This document shows positions 27,165-36,873 of a DNA stretch of 64,000 nt, in pieces (positions within the stretch are counted from its first letter, which is position 1; each line of letters begins with the position of its first letter). The stretch is taken from positions 744,001 to 808,000 of the forward strand of contig NZ_ARVU01000001.1 in NCBI RefSeq assembly GCF_000384415.1, read 5' to 3'. Origin of the DNA: Cycloclasticus pugetii PS-1. Its GTDB lineage: Bacteria > Pseudomonadota > Gammaproteobacteria > Methylococcales > Cycloclasticaceae. Made by a program: the position numbers and the translations under genes. The notes under the pieces are model-generated. The model was not told where the DNA came from, searched no databases, and saw only the letters and a list, made by a program, of their open reading frames with translations.

Positions 27165-28552
27165 TAAGGTTCTAATGGGCCAATAAATCGGCCTTCTGAT
27201 TCAGTTGAAATGCTGGCATCATCTGTTGCTTGCACCGATAAAGTCAGGTTGATTGAGGTTGTATGAAGCGTATCTGGGTCGGCGGATAATTGTAACGGCA
27301 TTTCTAATACTTGGCCGGCGTTAACATGGATAGGATCTTTGATAGAGGTTTTAATGCCTTCTATACCGGTGACCTTTAAGCTGTAGGTGTGGTCAACAGT
27401 ATCCATATTTAAGATTTTAATCGTGTAAGTATTACTGATGGTTCCTTCATAATCTTCACGGTATAGTGCATTTCGATCTCTTAGGACATTTAGCTCAACA
27501 GCATCCCGTGTTTCAATAGAATAGATAACGCCAGATAAAATACCGATGAGCAGTAGAATGTAGATGACAATTCGTGGCCTTAGCAAGTTAGTTTTCTTGC
27601 CTTCCATATGGTTCTCGGTGGTGTATTTAATCAGCCCACGTGGGTAATTCATTTTATCCATAACGTCGTTGCACACATCAATGCAGGCGGCACAGCCAAT
27701 GCATTCATATTGCAGTCCGTTACGAATATCAATTCCTGTTGGGCAGACTTGAACACATAAACTACAGTCTATACAGCTGCCTAACTGTTTTTCTTTGAAA
27801 TCCTCGCCTCTTTTTCTCCGTCCTCTAGGTTCGCCTCTTAGGGCGTCATACGAGATCACTAAGGTGTTTTTGTCTAGCATGGCGCTTTGAAAGCGAGCAT
27901 AGGGGCACATATACATACAGACCTGTTCTCTTAACCAGCCTGCATTGCCATAGGTTGCAAAACTATAAAATAGAAACCAGAAGGTTTCCCATGGACCTAG
28001 GTTAAACGAGGCAATGCCCTGTGCTAGATCCCTAATAGGTGTAAAGAAGCCGACAAATGTGAAGCCGGTATACAACGAAAAGATCAGCCAAATGGCATGT
28101 TTGGTCGCCTTTATACGAAATTTCGTAAAACTATTTGTTTGTTTGTCCAGCTTCATTTGCTGAGAGCGAGTTCCTTCAACTTTTCGTTCAATCCATAAAA
28201 AAACTTCGGTCCACACTGTTTGTGGGCAAGCGTACCCACACCATAATCGACCTGCTAGCGCAGTAAAGAGGAATAGTGCAAATGCAGCACAAATTAAAAG
28301 TAGGGCAAGATAAATAAAGTCTTGAGGCCAGAAAATCCAATGAAAAATGTAAAATTTACGCTCTGGTAGATCAAACAGTACAATCTGGTGACCATTAAAA
28401 TTAACCCAGGGAAGGAGGTAATAAAGACCAAGAAGGGTGACTACACCGAGCACTCTTAGGTTAGCAAATAGGCCATGGACTTCACGAGGGTAAAGTTTTT
28501 TTCGTTTTTCAAAAAGCGATGACTCTATAGAGTCATTTTTATGAGACGTCAT
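27164..28552 (-). CDS. ccoG: cbb3 oxidase accessory protein CcoG (FixG family), polyferredoxin
   Basis: CcoG is a membrane iron-sulfur protein that reduces Cu(II) for assembly of the cbb3 oxidase. The 462-residue product has several membrane helices in the first half, two ferredoxin-type clusters (CIDCSLCVQVCPTG and CIGCAACIDVCNDV), another helix near RPRIVIYILLLIG and a C-terminal beta-rich periplasmic domain. A conserved CGYACPQTVW also lies in the membrane part. It overlaps its neighbours on both sides. Confidence 0.95.
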   Translation of the reverse strand: MTSHKNDSIESSLFEKRKKLYPREVHGLFANLRVLGVVTLLGLYYLLPWVNFNGHQIVLFDLPERKFYIFHWIFWPQDFIYLALLLICAAFALFLFTALAGRLWCGYACPQTVWTEVFLWIERKVEGTRSQQMKLDKQTNSFTKFRIKATKHAIWLIFSLYTGFTFVGFFTPIRDLAQGIASFNLGPWETFWFLFYSFATYGNAGWLREQVCMYMCPYARFQSAMLDKNTLVISYDALRGEPRGRRKRGEDFKEKQLGSCIDCSLCVQVCPTGIDIRNGLQYECIGCAACIDVCNDVMDKMNYPRGLIKYTTENHMEGKKTNLLRPRIVIYILLLIGILSGVIYSIETRDAVELNVLRDRNALYREDYEGTISNTYTIKILNMDTVDHTYSLKVTGIEGIKTSIKDPIHVNAGQVLEMPLQLSADPDTLHTTSINLTLSVQATDDASISTESEGRFIGPLEP

Positions 28553-28791
28553 TTTTTTCTGTTTACGCTACGAGAAAATATGATTGAGAATAAGCCACTC
28601 CAAGCACAAGCTAGCCAGAAAAAAATAAAGCCTAAGGAGTAAGCGGCGAGATAGGAAATATGATCAAAACCAATCTGTGATGCGATAATGATGGGATCAA
28701 TGGCACTAAAAACAATGCCGCTGAGGACGCAGGCCATCCAAAAAGATGGCCACAGTGTTCCAATAATGATCCGTTTAGTATCTAAATTCAT
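28549..28791 (-). CDS. Small membrane protein in the cco operon, unknown function
   Basis: The 80-residue product has two hydrophobic helices (GTLWPSFWMACVLSGIVFSA and SLGFIFFWLACAWSGLFSII) and a short basic tail, with no motif that names a function. The longer reading frame back to 28911 would run deep into ccoP, so I start at the ATG on 28791, which lies just past the ccoP stop at 28799-28801. It overlaps ccoG by four bases. Its place inside the operon suggests a role in oxidase assembly, as an inference. Confidence 0.68.
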   Translation of the reverse strand: MNLDTKRIIIGTLWPSFWMACVLSGIVFSAIDPIIIASQIGFDHISYLAAYSLGFIFFWLACAWSGLFSIIFSRSVNRKK

Positions 28792-28798
28792 GCTTAAT

Positions 28799-29689
28799 TT
28801 AGTGGCTAGATAAGCTATAGACGTAAGCAGAGAGAATATGGATTTTGTCCTCGCCCAAAAACTCCAAATGAGCTGGCATTTGGCCTTTACGGCCTTTACT
28901 AATGGACTCAATTATTTTGTTACGTGAGGCACCATATAACCAAATTTTATCAGCAAGGTTGGGTGCGCCAAGCAAAGGATTGCCGGTTGCATCTGCTTGG
29001 TGGCAGGTGGCGCAATAACTTGCAAAAACTTTTTTACCACGTTGAGCATCGGTCGCTTTATGTTGTCTGCCAGTTAAGCTCATCAGGTAGTCTGCAAGAT
29101 AACTAATTTGTATGGGTTTGAGGACTGACTCCCAAGCAGGCATAACGCCGGTGCGTCCGTGAGCTATTGTGTGTTGGATATCAGTGGGTTGACCGCCCCA
29201 GATCCACTCATTATCCGTGAGGTTGGGGAAGCCTCTAGAGCCGGCAGCGTCAGAACCATGACATTGTGCGCAATAATTAACAAATAAGCGTTGGCCGACT
29301 GCATTGGCATCTTTGTTTTCACTTAGCTCAATAATGGGTGTTTCAGCATATTGACTGAAAATAGGACCGTAGGTCTCATTGGCTGCTTGGACTTCATCAG
29401 AGTATTTTTTATCCGATGTCCAAGCTAATAAGCCGGGGTAATTACCATAACCGGGGTACATTAGTAGGTAGATTAACCCCCACACAATGGTGATGTAGAA
29501 CAGGTATAACCACCAGCGAGGCATTGGATTGTTCAGTTCCATTAGGTCGCTATCCCAAACATGGCCTGTTGCTTCGCCTTGCTTGGCCTCGCCCTTATTG
29601 GGCTTGGCAACCCATCTAATGAGTAGATAGCAGCCAATAATATTTAATAGGATGACAACCGTTACAACGATAGACCAAAAATCACTCAT
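28799..29689 (-). CDS. ccoP: cbb3 cytochrome oxidase subunit III, dihaem cytochrome c CcoP
   Basis: CcoP carries electrons from the cytochrome c pool to the CcoNO core. The 296-residue product has N-terminal membrane helices and two c-type haem sites: CAQCH (140-144) and CATCH (226-230). Axial methionine candidates lie in GRTGVMPAW and GQMPAHLEF. The start overlaps the stop of ccoQ. Length agrees with the two-helix CcoP form. Confidence 0.96.
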   Translation of the reverse strand: MSDFWSIVVTVVILLNIIGCYLLIRWVAKPNKGEAKQGEATGHVWDSDLMELNNPMPRWWLYLFYITIVWGLIYLLMYPGYGNYPGLLAWTSDKKYSDEVQAANETYGPIFSQYAETPIIELSENKDANAVGQRLFVNYCAQCHGSDAAGSRGFPNLTDNEWIWGGQPTDIQHTIAHGRTGVMPAWESVLKPIQISYLADYLMSLTGRQHKATDAQRGKKVFASYCATCHQADATGNPLLGAPNLADKIWLYGASRNKIIESISKGRKGQMPAHLEFLGEDKIHILSAYVYSLSSH

Positions 29690-29859
29690 TTCTTATCCTC
29701 TTGTAAAGTTGCGCTGATCTCTTCACCTTGAAAGGGGATATTAGCGGCTTCTTCAAACTCTTTTTTACGGTCTTTGCTCCATGCCCATATCCAAATGGCA
29801 ATAAAAAGTACAAATAGCGCTAGTGTCAAAATAGAGCGTAGTGTATTAAGTTCAAACAT
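29686..29859 (-). CDS. ccoQ: cbb3 oxidase small subunit CcoQ
   Basis: This 57-residue membrane protein was read by hand from the reverse strand: it begins MFELNTLRSILTLALFVLFI and continues IAIWIWAWSKDRKKEFEEAA before a short polar tail ending EDKK. One membrane helix followed by W-x-W-x-W-S-K-D and basic residues is the standard CcoQ pattern. CcoQ helps stabilise the oxidase. It overlaps ccoP by three bases and lies three bases past the ccoO stop, completing ccoNOQP. Confidence 0.9.
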   Translation of the reverse strand: MFELNTLRSILTLALFVLFIAIWIWAWSKDRKKEFEEAANIPFQGEEISATLQEDKK

Positions 29860-29862
29860 ACG

Positions 29863-30471
29863 TTATCTCCTTGTGCTGACGTGGGTCCCGAGAACCTGCA
29901 AATAGGCAATGATTGCGTCCATTTCAGTTTTTCCTTTTACAGAATCAGCTGCATTGGCAATGTCTTCGTCTGTATACGGCGTGTTAAGAATGCGAAGGGC
30001 GCGCATTTTCTTTGCAATGAGCTCACCATCGACCTTGTTATCCTTAAGCCAAGGGTAACCGGGCATATTGGATTCGGGCACTACTAAGCGTGGGTTTGTG
30101 AGGTGTAAACGATGCCAATCATCACTATAGCGACCGCCAACACGTTGTAAGTCTGGCCCGGTTCTTTTCGAACCCCACTGGAAAGGTCTATCGTACGTAA
30201 ACTCACCGGCTAATGAGTAATGGCCATAACGTTCTGTTTCTGCACGGAATGGGCGAATCATTTGTGAATGACAGCCATAGCAGCCTTCACGTACATAAAC
30301 GTCTCGGCCAGCTAACTGTAAAGAATTGTAGGGCAGTAACCCAGACACAGGTTCAGTCGTTTGCTTCATAAAGAATAAAGGGACAATTTCAATCAAGCCG
30401 CCAACTGAAATAACGAGGACGATTAAAACAACCATTAACCCAATATTAGTCTCAACTTTTTCGTGACTCAT
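29863..30471 (-). CDS. ccoO: cbb3 cytochrome oxidase subunit II, monohaem cytochrome c CcoO
   Basis: CcoO is the membrane-anchored monohaem cytochrome c subunit of cbb3 oxidase. The 202-residue protein has an N-terminal anchor ([21 protein letters not shown]) and the haem site CYGCH (64-68) followed by [18 protein letters not shown], a family hallmark. A methionine ligand candidate lies in [10 protein letters not shown]. It is 15 bases downstream of ccoN. Confidence 0.96.
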   Translation of the reverse strand: MSHEKVETNIGLMVVLIVLVISVGGLIEIVPLFFMKQTTEPVSGLLPYNSLQLAGRDVYVREGCYGCHSQMIRPFRAETERYGHYSLAGEFTYDRPFQWGSKRTGPDLQRVGGRYSDDWHRLHLTNPRLVVPESNMPGYPWLKDNKVDGELIAKKMRALRILNTPYTDEDIANAADSVKGKTEMDAIIAYLQVLGTHVSTRR

Positions 30472-30486
30472 CTTGATGCTCTCCAG

Positions 30487-31899
30487 TTAAACATGTTGAG
30501 GTACAAGAATATTAGAAGCTTCAGAGCCCTTAATAGTTTTGTACACATTGTAAGCCATGATAAGCATGCCAATTAAGAACATGGTGCCACCCAGAAAGCG
30601 AATAAGGTAAAAAGGCTGCATACGCAATAAAGACTCTACAAAACTATAAGTGAGTGTCCCGTCATCATTGATTGCGCCCCACATCAACCCTTGCATAACA
30701 CCAGCAATCCACATGGATGCTACGTAAAGAACAATGCCAATAGTAGCGACCCAAAAATGTGTTTCAACAAGTGCCATACTAGACATATCTTGTTTACCAA
30801 ATAGCTTTGGGATTAAATAATACAAAGAACCTATAGTGATCATGGCGACCCAACCTAAAGCACCGGAATGAACGTGCCCGATCGTCCACTCTGTATAGTG
30901 AGATAGAGCATTGACAGATTTAATTGCCATCATCGGTCCTTCAAATGTAGACATGCCATAGAAAGACAGTGAAACAATTAAAAACTTTAAAATGGGGTCA
31001 TGGCGAAGTTTCTGCCAAGCACCTGATAAAGTCATGATGCCGTTGATCATACCGCCCCATGATGGCGCTAATAAAACGATCGAAAAGGCCGCACCTACGG
31101 ATTGAATCCAGTCAGGTAGGGCGGTGTAATGAAGGTGATGTGGTCCTGCCCACATATAAATAGAAATAAGTGCCCAAAAATGCACAATAGACAAACGGTA
31201 TGAATAGATAGGCCGTTCGGCTTGCTTAGGAACAAAATAATACATCATGCCTAAAAAGCCAGCGGTTAGGAAAAAACCAACCGCATTATGCCCATACCAC
31301 CATTGCACCATGGCATCCGTTGCACCAGCGTAGATCGGGTAAGACTCGGTAAGGCTTACAGGGATAGCTAAAGAACGGACGATATGCAAAACAGCGACAG
31401 TAAGAATAAAAGCGCCAAAGAACCAATTAGCTACATAAATATGTGGTGTTTTTCGCTTCACGATAGTGCCGAAGAAGACAATGCCATAGGCTACCCAAAC
31501 AACCGCTAATAGAATATCAATCGGCCAAATTAATTCGGCATATTCACCGCTTTGTGTATAGCCTAATGGGAGCGTAATCGCAGCCAGTACGATAATCAGT
31601 GTCCAACCCCAAAAGACAAAGCTAGCCAAGGCGTTAGCAAATAAACGAACTTGACAGGTTCGTTGCACCACATATAAAGAGGTGGCCATTAAACCAGAGC
31701 CACCAAATGCAAAAATAACGGCATTTGTATGTAACGGCCGAAGTCGGCTGTAGGTTAACCAAGGCAGGTCAAAATTAAGAGCAGGCCAAACTAATTGTGC
31801 AGCAATGATGACGCCGACAAGCATACCAACAATACCCCAAACAACGGTCATGATCGAAAATTGTCGAACCACAGTATCGTTGTAGATAAGTGTACCCAT
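30487..31899 (-). CDS. ccoN: cbb3 cytochrome oxidase catalytic subunit CcoN
   Basis: CcoN is the haem-copper catalytic subunit that reduces oxygen with high affinity. The 470-residue protein has about twelve membrane helices. Conserved pieces include [19 protein letters not shown] with the low-spin haem His, [18 protein letters not shown] with a copper His, [16 protein letters not shown] with the His pair, and [17 protein letters not shown]. It is the first gene of the minus-strand cco transcript and has an FNR-like box about 76 bases upstream. Confidence 0.97.
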   Translation of the reverse strand: MGTLIYNDTVVRQFSIMTVVWGIVGMLVGVIIAAQLVWPALNFDLPWLTYSRLRPLHTNAVIFAFGGSGLMATSLYVVQRTCQVRLFANALASFVFWGWTLIIVLAAITLPLGYTQSGEYAELIWPIDILLAVVWVAYGIVFFGTIVKRKTPHIYVANWFFGAFILTVAVLHIVRSLAIPVSLTESYPIYAGATDAMVQWWYGHNAVGFFLTAGFLGMMYYFVPKQAERPIYSYRLSIVHFWALISIYMWAGPHHLHYTALPDWIQSVGAAFSIVLLAPSWGGMINGIMTLSGAWQKLRHDPILKFLIVSLSFYGMSTFEGPMMAIKSVNALSHYTEWTIGHVHSGALGWVAMITIGSLYYLIPKLFGKQDMSSMALVETHFWVATIGIVLYVASMWIAGVMQGLMWGAINDDGTLTYSFVESLLRMQPFYLIRFLGGTMFLIGMLIMAYNVYKTIKGSEASNILVPQHV

Positions 31900-31974
31900 G
31901 CGAGAACCTCTGTCATTTAAGAGGCTAAAGTATAGGTGCTGTATTGCAGCAAAGAAAGGTCAGCTGGGGCAAAC

Positions 31975-31988
31975 CTGATCTGAATCAG
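31975..31988 (-). promoter_or_regulatory. FNR-like box upstream of ccoN
   Basis: CTGAT-N4-ATCAG at 31975-31988 is a perfect 5-bp inverted repeat with one mismatch per half to the FNR consensus TTGAT-N4-ATCAA. A TATACT candidate -10 on the minus strand lies at 31929-31934, which would place the box near -60, a class I position. The fnr gene is adjacent. Confidence 0.6.
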
Positions 31989-32054
31989 TTTTTCGTTAAA
32001 TCAAGTTATTTTGTGGGCTTAGCTCGGGCTAAATGCTTTGTTTTTTGTGATAAA

Positions 32055-32771
32055 TTAGATAGCCGTCAGTATGTTTTTCAGGCCTTCCAGGTTATTGATT
32101 TTAATCCGGCGTCTATTTTCAAGCGTGATGAGGTTGTCACGTTCAAGTTTGCGTATGCCCCTGCTAACGGTTTCAGGTGAGAGGTTGAGTAAGCTGCCGA
32201 TTTCACTACGCGATAAGAAAAGATTGAATTCGGTATAGAAGTAGCCCCGTAGTCGATAGCGATCCGATAAGTCTAATAGCAATGAAACAATACGTTTTTC
32301 AGCACTAACTTTACTAGTAGCGTTTGTATTGTTGCTTTGATTTATTGATTTGCTAGCATGCTTGAGTAATTGTTTAAAAATACTTGGGATGTTTTCTTGT
32401 AAACTCTCAAGGTCTATTTCACAAATATTGCTGGTTTCAAGTGCATGAATCGAACATTGGTATCTGTCAGTAGCGACACCATCAAAACCAATAATTTCGC
32501 CGGGAAGATAAACACCCATTACATCATCAGATTCATCACTTTTGCTGATAATTTTGACAGAACCAGATTTGAGTGCATATAACGACTTAAAAGGAGAGTT
32601 TTGGTGATAAAGAATATCACCCGCTTGCAACAGTTTTGTATGGCTGACCGAGTCATCTAGCCGATCAATATCTTGTGGAGCTAAGCCATGAGGTATACAT
32701 AAATCACCTAGGCTGCAGTTACTACAAGATACAGTTAAATCACGAAATAAATTTTTAGCTGATACGCTCAT
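32055..32771 (-). CDS. fnr: FNR/ANR-type oxygen-sensing transcription regulator
   Basis: This 238-residue Crp-family regulator has the FNR cluster cysteines Cys16, Cys19, Cys25 and Cys106 (CSNCSLGDLC, later YQCSIHA), so it should bind an oxygen-sensitive [4Fe-4S] cluster. The beta-roll effector domain fills the middle, and the C-terminal helix-turn-helix reads LLNLSPETVSRGIRKLE with the E..SR recognition pattern of FNR. It lies between the ccoN operon and divergent ccoI, the usual place for a regulator of cbb3 oxidase, and likely acts on the box upstream of ccoN. Confidence 0.93.
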   Translation of the reverse strand: MSVSAKNLFRDLTVSCSNCSLGDLCIPHGLAPQDIDRLDDSVSHTKLLQAGDILYHQNSPFKSLYALKSGSVKIISKSDESDDVMGVYLPGEIIGFDGVATDRYQCSIHALETSNICEIDLESLQENIPSIFKQLLKHASKSINQSNNTNATSKVSAEKRIVSLLLDLSDRYRLRGYFYTEFNLFLSRSEIGSLLNLSPETVSRGIRKLERDNLITLENRRRIKINNLEGLKNILTAI

Positions 32772-32835
32772 TCAATCTAAACTATTGAAAATGAATATAT
32801 TACCTTATTTGAACATGAATTCCACTGTCTAACTG

Positions 32836-35292
32836 ATGACAATTGACACTAAATTAGAAAAAGAAGTTGTTTGCTTTCACTGTGGCCTTGAAGTGCCAAG
32901 CACAACGAAGTGGGGTATTAATTTTGATGGGCAGTGGAGAGCCATGTGTTGTCCAGGCTGTGAAGCCGTGGCGCAAGCGATTATAAATAATGGTTTGGCA
33001 GATTATTACCAAAAACGTACCGCTTATGCAGTTTCAATGGATTCGTTAAGTGAAGAGCTTGAGTTTAATACGGCTGCATCGTTAGAAACCGATTGCTCTA
33101 ACGAAGAAGTCATAGAGACCTCACTTATCATCGAGGGGATTACTTGCTCTGCCTGTATATGGTTATTGGAGCGGCAAGTTCAAAAACTACGCGGCGTGGT
33201 GTCGTTTAAGATTAATTATGCGACTCGGCGTGGGTTACTTAAAACCATCGGTCACGAGGTTAATATTGCCGATGTACTAACGGCGATAAGAGCCATTGGG
33301 TATCAGGCAGTTACCTTTGATGCGAATAAGCAGTTCCTTAACTTGCAAAAAGAACGCAAAGACTTTCTCAGTAGAATTGGTGTGGCTGTATTTTGTGGTA
33401 TGCAGGTGATGATGATCACATTAGGTATCTATGTAGCGGACCCAAGTGAAATTGACCCTAATATGTTGCAGTTTTTAAAATGGATTAGCGCCTTATTAAC
33501 ACTGCCGGTCTTATTGTTTTCAGCGAAGCCATTTTTATATGCGGCTTGTCGAGATATTAAAAATAAAATGCCGGGTATGGATGTGCCTGTTGCATTGGGT
33601 ATAAGCCTGGGTTTTTTTGCCAGCCTTTTTAATACCTACCAAGGTAAAGGTGATACGTATTACGAGTCAGTTTGTATGTTTGTATTATTTCTTATGTTAG
33701 CGCGATATGTAGAGTTTCTCACCCGTTGGTACGCGATGAGTTCGAGTGAGCGTATTACACAGGCGGTGCCAATGATGGCTAAACGGATAGCTGAAAACAA
33801 CGTTACCCATAAAGTTGCAGCAAATTCGTTAGCATTGGGCGATTACATACAAATTAACCCAGGAGAAGTGGTGCCGGCAGATGCAGTTGTTGTGGACGGT
33901 GAATCGCAGGTAGATGAGTCAATTTTAACCGGTGAAAGTGAACCGATTCGTAAACGCCTCAATGACAGTGTATTAGGCGGTAGCCATAATTTAGATAACA
34001 CCTTAATAGCAAAGGTGAGCTGCGTTGGAAAAGACAGTACCTTATCAACCATTGCACGTTTAATCGAACAAGCCCATGCACAGAAGCCTGCTTGGGTCGA
34101 AACAGCAGACCGTTTTGCTAGTGTATTTGTTTTAATGGTTATTTTGGTCACCTTGGGTAGCGCTATATTTGGTTATTGGCAAGGTCATGTGGATTGGTTT
34201 TCAACGGCCTTGTCGGTCCTAGTGGTGACCTGCCCGTGTGCGTTATCCCTTGCGACGCCAACTGCTTATACAGCTGCGATGAGTGCGTTATTTGACCACG
34301 GCATTATTATTACAAAAGGGACTGCGTTAGAAAAATTAGCCAGTATTAATCGGGTCGTTTTTGATAAAACGGGCACGCTCACCGAAGGCAGTATGAATGT
34401 ATCTGATTGCACTGTGTTTGATGGGCGTGATAAGCAAAGCATAATGGATATAGCCATTAGTTTAGAGCGCTTTTCAGATCACCCTATCGCGCGTGCTTTT
34501 AAACATGAAAAAACGGTAAACCCTCAACCAGCCAGCGCAATAGAGCAAACCAATGGCGCCGGTTTAAAAGGCTCGATAGAGGGTAAAACCTATTATATTG
34601 GATCTCAGCAATATATTAAGCAGTCATCTGGGTTAATGTTTGAGACTCATAATTCAAATGTAACACAGGTGTATTTGGCTGATGATGTGCAATGCCTCGC
34701 TGTTTTTGAAATACATGATGATATAAGGCAGGGGGCTTCTTCAGCTGTTAATTGGTTAAAAAGCGATGGAAAAAAAGTGAGCTTATTAAGTGGTGATAAA
34801 CTCAGTCCCGTTGCATGGTTAGCGAAAAAAGTAGCTATTGAGGATTTTAAATCGGATGCCACACCGAGTGATAAACTAAAAGAAATCGACCGCATGCAAA
34901 GGGGCGGCGAGCAAGTGGCTATGGTGGGTGATGGTGTTAATGATGCGCCCATTTTGGCTAAGGCGGATGTTTCTATTTCTGTTTCTGGTGCAAGTCAATT
35001 GGCACGTGCATCATCGGATATCTTGTTAATGAATAATGATATGCAAAACCTTCAACACGTCTTTAAGCTATCAAAAAAGACCAAGGCAATTATTAAGCAA
35101 AATATGGCTTGGGCACTGGTATATAACATTGGTGCTTTACCATTAGCAATGGCAGGGCATGTAGAGCCTTGGCAAGCAGCACTCGGCATGTCGATTAGTT
35201 CCTTGGTGGTTGTTTTAAACTCTTTTCTCTTGCGCTTTGTGCTCCCAGCAGCCAGTAAGAGCAAAAAAATATCGAGGTTACACGTTGGATAG
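32836..35292 (+). CDS. ccoI: Copper-exporting P1B-type ATPase CcoI (FixI family)
   Basis: CcoI delivers copper through the inner membrane for cbb3 oxidase assembly rather than for copper resistance. The 818-residue protein has a cysteine-rich N-terminus (CFHCG, CCPGC), a heavy-metal-associated domain with GITCSACIWLLE, membrane helices with the ion-binding CPC in TCPCALSLATP, the phosphorylation site DKTGTLT and the hinge GDGVNDAP. The cysteine-rich N-terminal extension is typical of the FixI group. ccoS overlaps its end. Confidence 0.95.
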   Translation: MTIDTKLEKEVVCFHCGLEVPSTTKWGINFDGQWRAMCCPGCEAVAQAIINNGLADYYQKRTAYAVSMDSLSEELEFNTAASLETDCSNEEVIETSLIIEGITCSACIWLLERQVQKLRGVVSFKINYATRRGLLKTIGHEVNIADVLTAIRAIGYQAVTFDANKQFLNLQKERKDFLSRIGVAVFCGMQVMMITLGIYVADPSEIDPNMLQFLKWISALLTLPVLLFSAKPFLYAACRDIKNKMPGMDVPVALGISLGFFASLFNTYQGKGDTYYESVCMFVLFLMLARYVEFLTRWYAMSSSERITQAVPMMAKRIAENNVTHKVAANSLALGDYIQINPGEVVPADAVVVDGESQVDESILTGESEPIRKRLNDSVLGGSHNLDNTLIAKVSCVGKDSTLSTIARLIEQAHAQKPAWVETADRFASVFVLMVILVTLGSAIFGYWQGHVDWFSTALSVLVVTCPCALSLATPTAYTAAMSALFDHGIIITKGTALEKLASINRVVFDKTGTLTEGSMNVSDCTVFDGRDKQSIMDIAISLERFSDHPIARAFKHEKTVNPQPASAIEQTNGAGLKGSIEGKTYYIGSQQYIKQSSGLMFETHNSNVTQVYLADDVQCLAVFEIHDDIRQGASSAVNWLKSDGKKVSLLSGDKLSPVAWLAKKVAIEDFKSDATPSDKLKEIDRMQRGGEQVAMVGDGVNDAPILAKADVSISVSGASQLARASSDILLMNNDMQNLQHVFKLSKKTKAIIKQNMAWALVYNIGALPLAMAGHVEPWQAALGMSISSLVVVLNSFLLRFVLPAASKSKKISRLHVG

Positions 35293-35476
35293 CTTGTATT
35301 TTTTAATTCCCGTATCGGTTGTTTTGCTGGTGCTAATAGCCGCTATTTTTTTATGGGCGGTGCGGTCTGGGCAGTTTGATGATTTAGAGGGGCCGGGCCA
35401 CAGTATTTTGTATGAAGAAGAGAATGAAGAATTAGGTGCTGATGACAACAAGGCTGACAATAAAACAGACAAATAA
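35285..35476 (+). CDS. ccoS: cbb3 oxidase assembly protein CcoS
   Basis: CcoS is a small membrane protein needed for cofactor insertion into cbb3 oxidase. The 63-residue product begins DSLYFLIPVSVVLLVLIA after its initiator and has WAVRSGQFDDLEGPGHSIL, the family signature. The start is a TTG at 35285 that overlaps the ccoI stop and follows a GAGG run at 35274-35277; no ATG gives a CcoS-like N-terminus. The tail is Asp/Asn/Lys-rich. Confidence 0.88.
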   Translation: MDSLYFLIPVSVVLLVLIAAIFLWAVRSGQFDDLEGPGHSILYEEENEELGADDNKADNKTDK

Positions 35477-35478
35477 CG

Positions 35479-36162
35479 TTACTGCATAGACATACCCATG
35501 GGGTTAATTAATTTAAACACCGCAAAAATAATAATTAAGCCACCAACACTGCGTCGAATAAGTAGTGAGCGTGTAAATTGGGTTAGTTTTTCTGACGCTA
35601 TTCCCATGGTCATTAACATCGGTAAGGTGCCTAGGCCAAAACTTAACATAATTAAGGCGCCATTTAGAGGGTGCGCGCTGGCAAGACTCCATGCCAGTGC
35701 AGAATAGACCAGTCCACATGGCAGCCAGCCCCAGATAATACCGAGGAGAAACGCATCACGTTTATGTTGGATGGGTAATAGTTGACGACTAAGTGGCGAC
35801 AGGCGTTTCCATAAGCGTTGGCCAAAACGCTCTAAGTAACTGAGAAAATTTAGCCAGCCTAAGAGGTAAAAACCGAAGGCAAGCATAAAAATAGACGTTA
35901 AGTACTTTGAAAACAACATCAACGCGGCTGTATCCATTGGCGAAAGAGCAACGTGGCTGATGCTACCAGCTAAAAAACCAATAAAACTATAACTAAGAAT
36001 ACGCCCAGCATTATAGGACAGTGTTTTTGTAACAGTTTGATAACTAGATGAATTCGTTTGTTGGCTTAATATGCCGACTATTCCTCCACACATTGGAACA
36101 CAATGGGTAGACCCCAATAGACCAAAGGTAAATGCAATAAAGTAAGTGCTTTGTGTCAACAA
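35479..36162 (-). CDS. SafE/TauE-type membrane protein linked to cbb3 maturation
   Basis: The 227-residue protein has about six membrane helices and begins with the motif FGLLGSTHCVPMCGG, whose two cysteines and histidine suggest a metal site; the central GIIWGWLPCGLVYSALAWS is also typical of this family. Homologues annotated as sulfite exporter TauE/SafE family often sit next to ccoS and are thought to help copper or cbb3 maturation. It converges on ccoS with two bases between stops. The sulfite export label comes from family naming and is probably wrong for this subgroup. Confidence 0.82.
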   Translation of the reverse strand: MLTQSTYFIAFTFGLLGSTHCVPMCGGIVGILSQQTNSSSYQTVTKTLSYNAGRILSYSFIGFLAGSISHVALSPMDTAALMLFSKYLTSIFMLAFGFYLLGWLNFLSYLERFGQRLWKRLSPLSRQLLPIQHKRDAFLLGIIWGWLPCGLVYSALAWSLASAHPLNGALIMLSFGLGTLPMLMTMGIASEKLTQFTRSLLIRRSVGGLIIIFAVFKLINPMGMSMQ

Positions 36163-36200
36163 GGGGTAGCAATAACGGCTTTAGCAGATAAGCGCAGCGT

Positions 36201-36749
36201 CTAAAGCATCCCTAGTTGAAGTTTTGCAGCTTCAGACATCATGTTTTGATTCCAAGGCGGGTCTAAAACAACCTCTACTTCAACAGTCTCAACCCCTTCC
36301 ATATGCTTAATACCCGATTCAATATCAGCTTGAATAACCGGGCCCATGCCACAACCCGGTGCGGTTAGGGTCATTGTAACGTGTACATGATTCAAGCCGT
36401 CAGTTAGGGCGCGAACGGTGCAATCATAAATTAGCCCAAGGTCAACGACATTGACCGGTATTTCAGGGTCGTAGACGGTTTTCATAAAAGCCCAACAAGC
36501 TTCACGCACTGATTCAGGGTCTGTGCCGGTTTCATAAGCATGAACAACTTCAACTTCCTTACCTAAAACATCAGCATCAATGGCTGAAATTCGAGCAATA
36601 ATACCTGTTTCGCTTGATACGGTATAAGAGCCGCCCAGTGACTGCATGATGGTAACGACATCACCTTTTTTGAGCCGAACATGGATCCCCGCAGGGATAA
36701 CGATGGCATTAACGTCTCTGTTTAGTTCGATGGATTCTTGTTCTGACAT
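36201..36749 (-). CDS. sufT: Fe-S cluster assembly protein SufT (DUF59/MIP18 family)
   Basis: SufT is an accessory factor for iron-sulfur protein maturation. The 182-residue product has an N-terminal extension of about 75 residues (IPAGIHVRLKKGDVVTIMQSLGGSYTV) and a MIP18-like domain with the family core YDPEIPVNVVDLGLIYDC and the reactive cysteine in TLTAPGCGMGP. The end has VVLDPPWNQNMMSEAAK. The extended N-terminus distinguishes SufT from short MIP18 proteins. It stands alone here, not in a suf operon. Confidence 0.9.
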   Translation of the reverse strand: MSEQESIELNRDVNAIVIPAGIHVRLKKGDVVTIMQSLGGSYTVSSETGIIARISAIDADVLGKEVEVVHAYETGTDPESVREACWAFMKTVYDPEIPVNVVDLGLIYDCTVRALTDGLNHVHVTMTLTAPGCGMGPVIQADIESGIKHMEGVETVEVEVVLDPPWNQNMMSEAAKLQLGML

Positions 36750-36873
36750 AAAAAAAATAAAATGAAAAGTGAGATTGCGTAAATGATACCTGTGTTGTTT
36801 ACGAAAAGCGAAGCCTGTAGGATATTTGAGGGAAAAAAAGAACAGACAATAACAAAGGCCTGGGAGCTAATAC

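Noticed and set aside
28792-28911. N-terminal extension of the small cco membrane protein to 28911
   Set aside because: It would run about 110 bases into ccoP, and the internal ATG at 28791 gives a normal two-helix membrane protein.
35479-36162. Sulfite exporter function for the SafE-type protein
   Set aside because: The STHCVPMCGG metal-type motif and location beside ccoS favour cbb3/copper maturation; nothing here points to sulfur metabolism.
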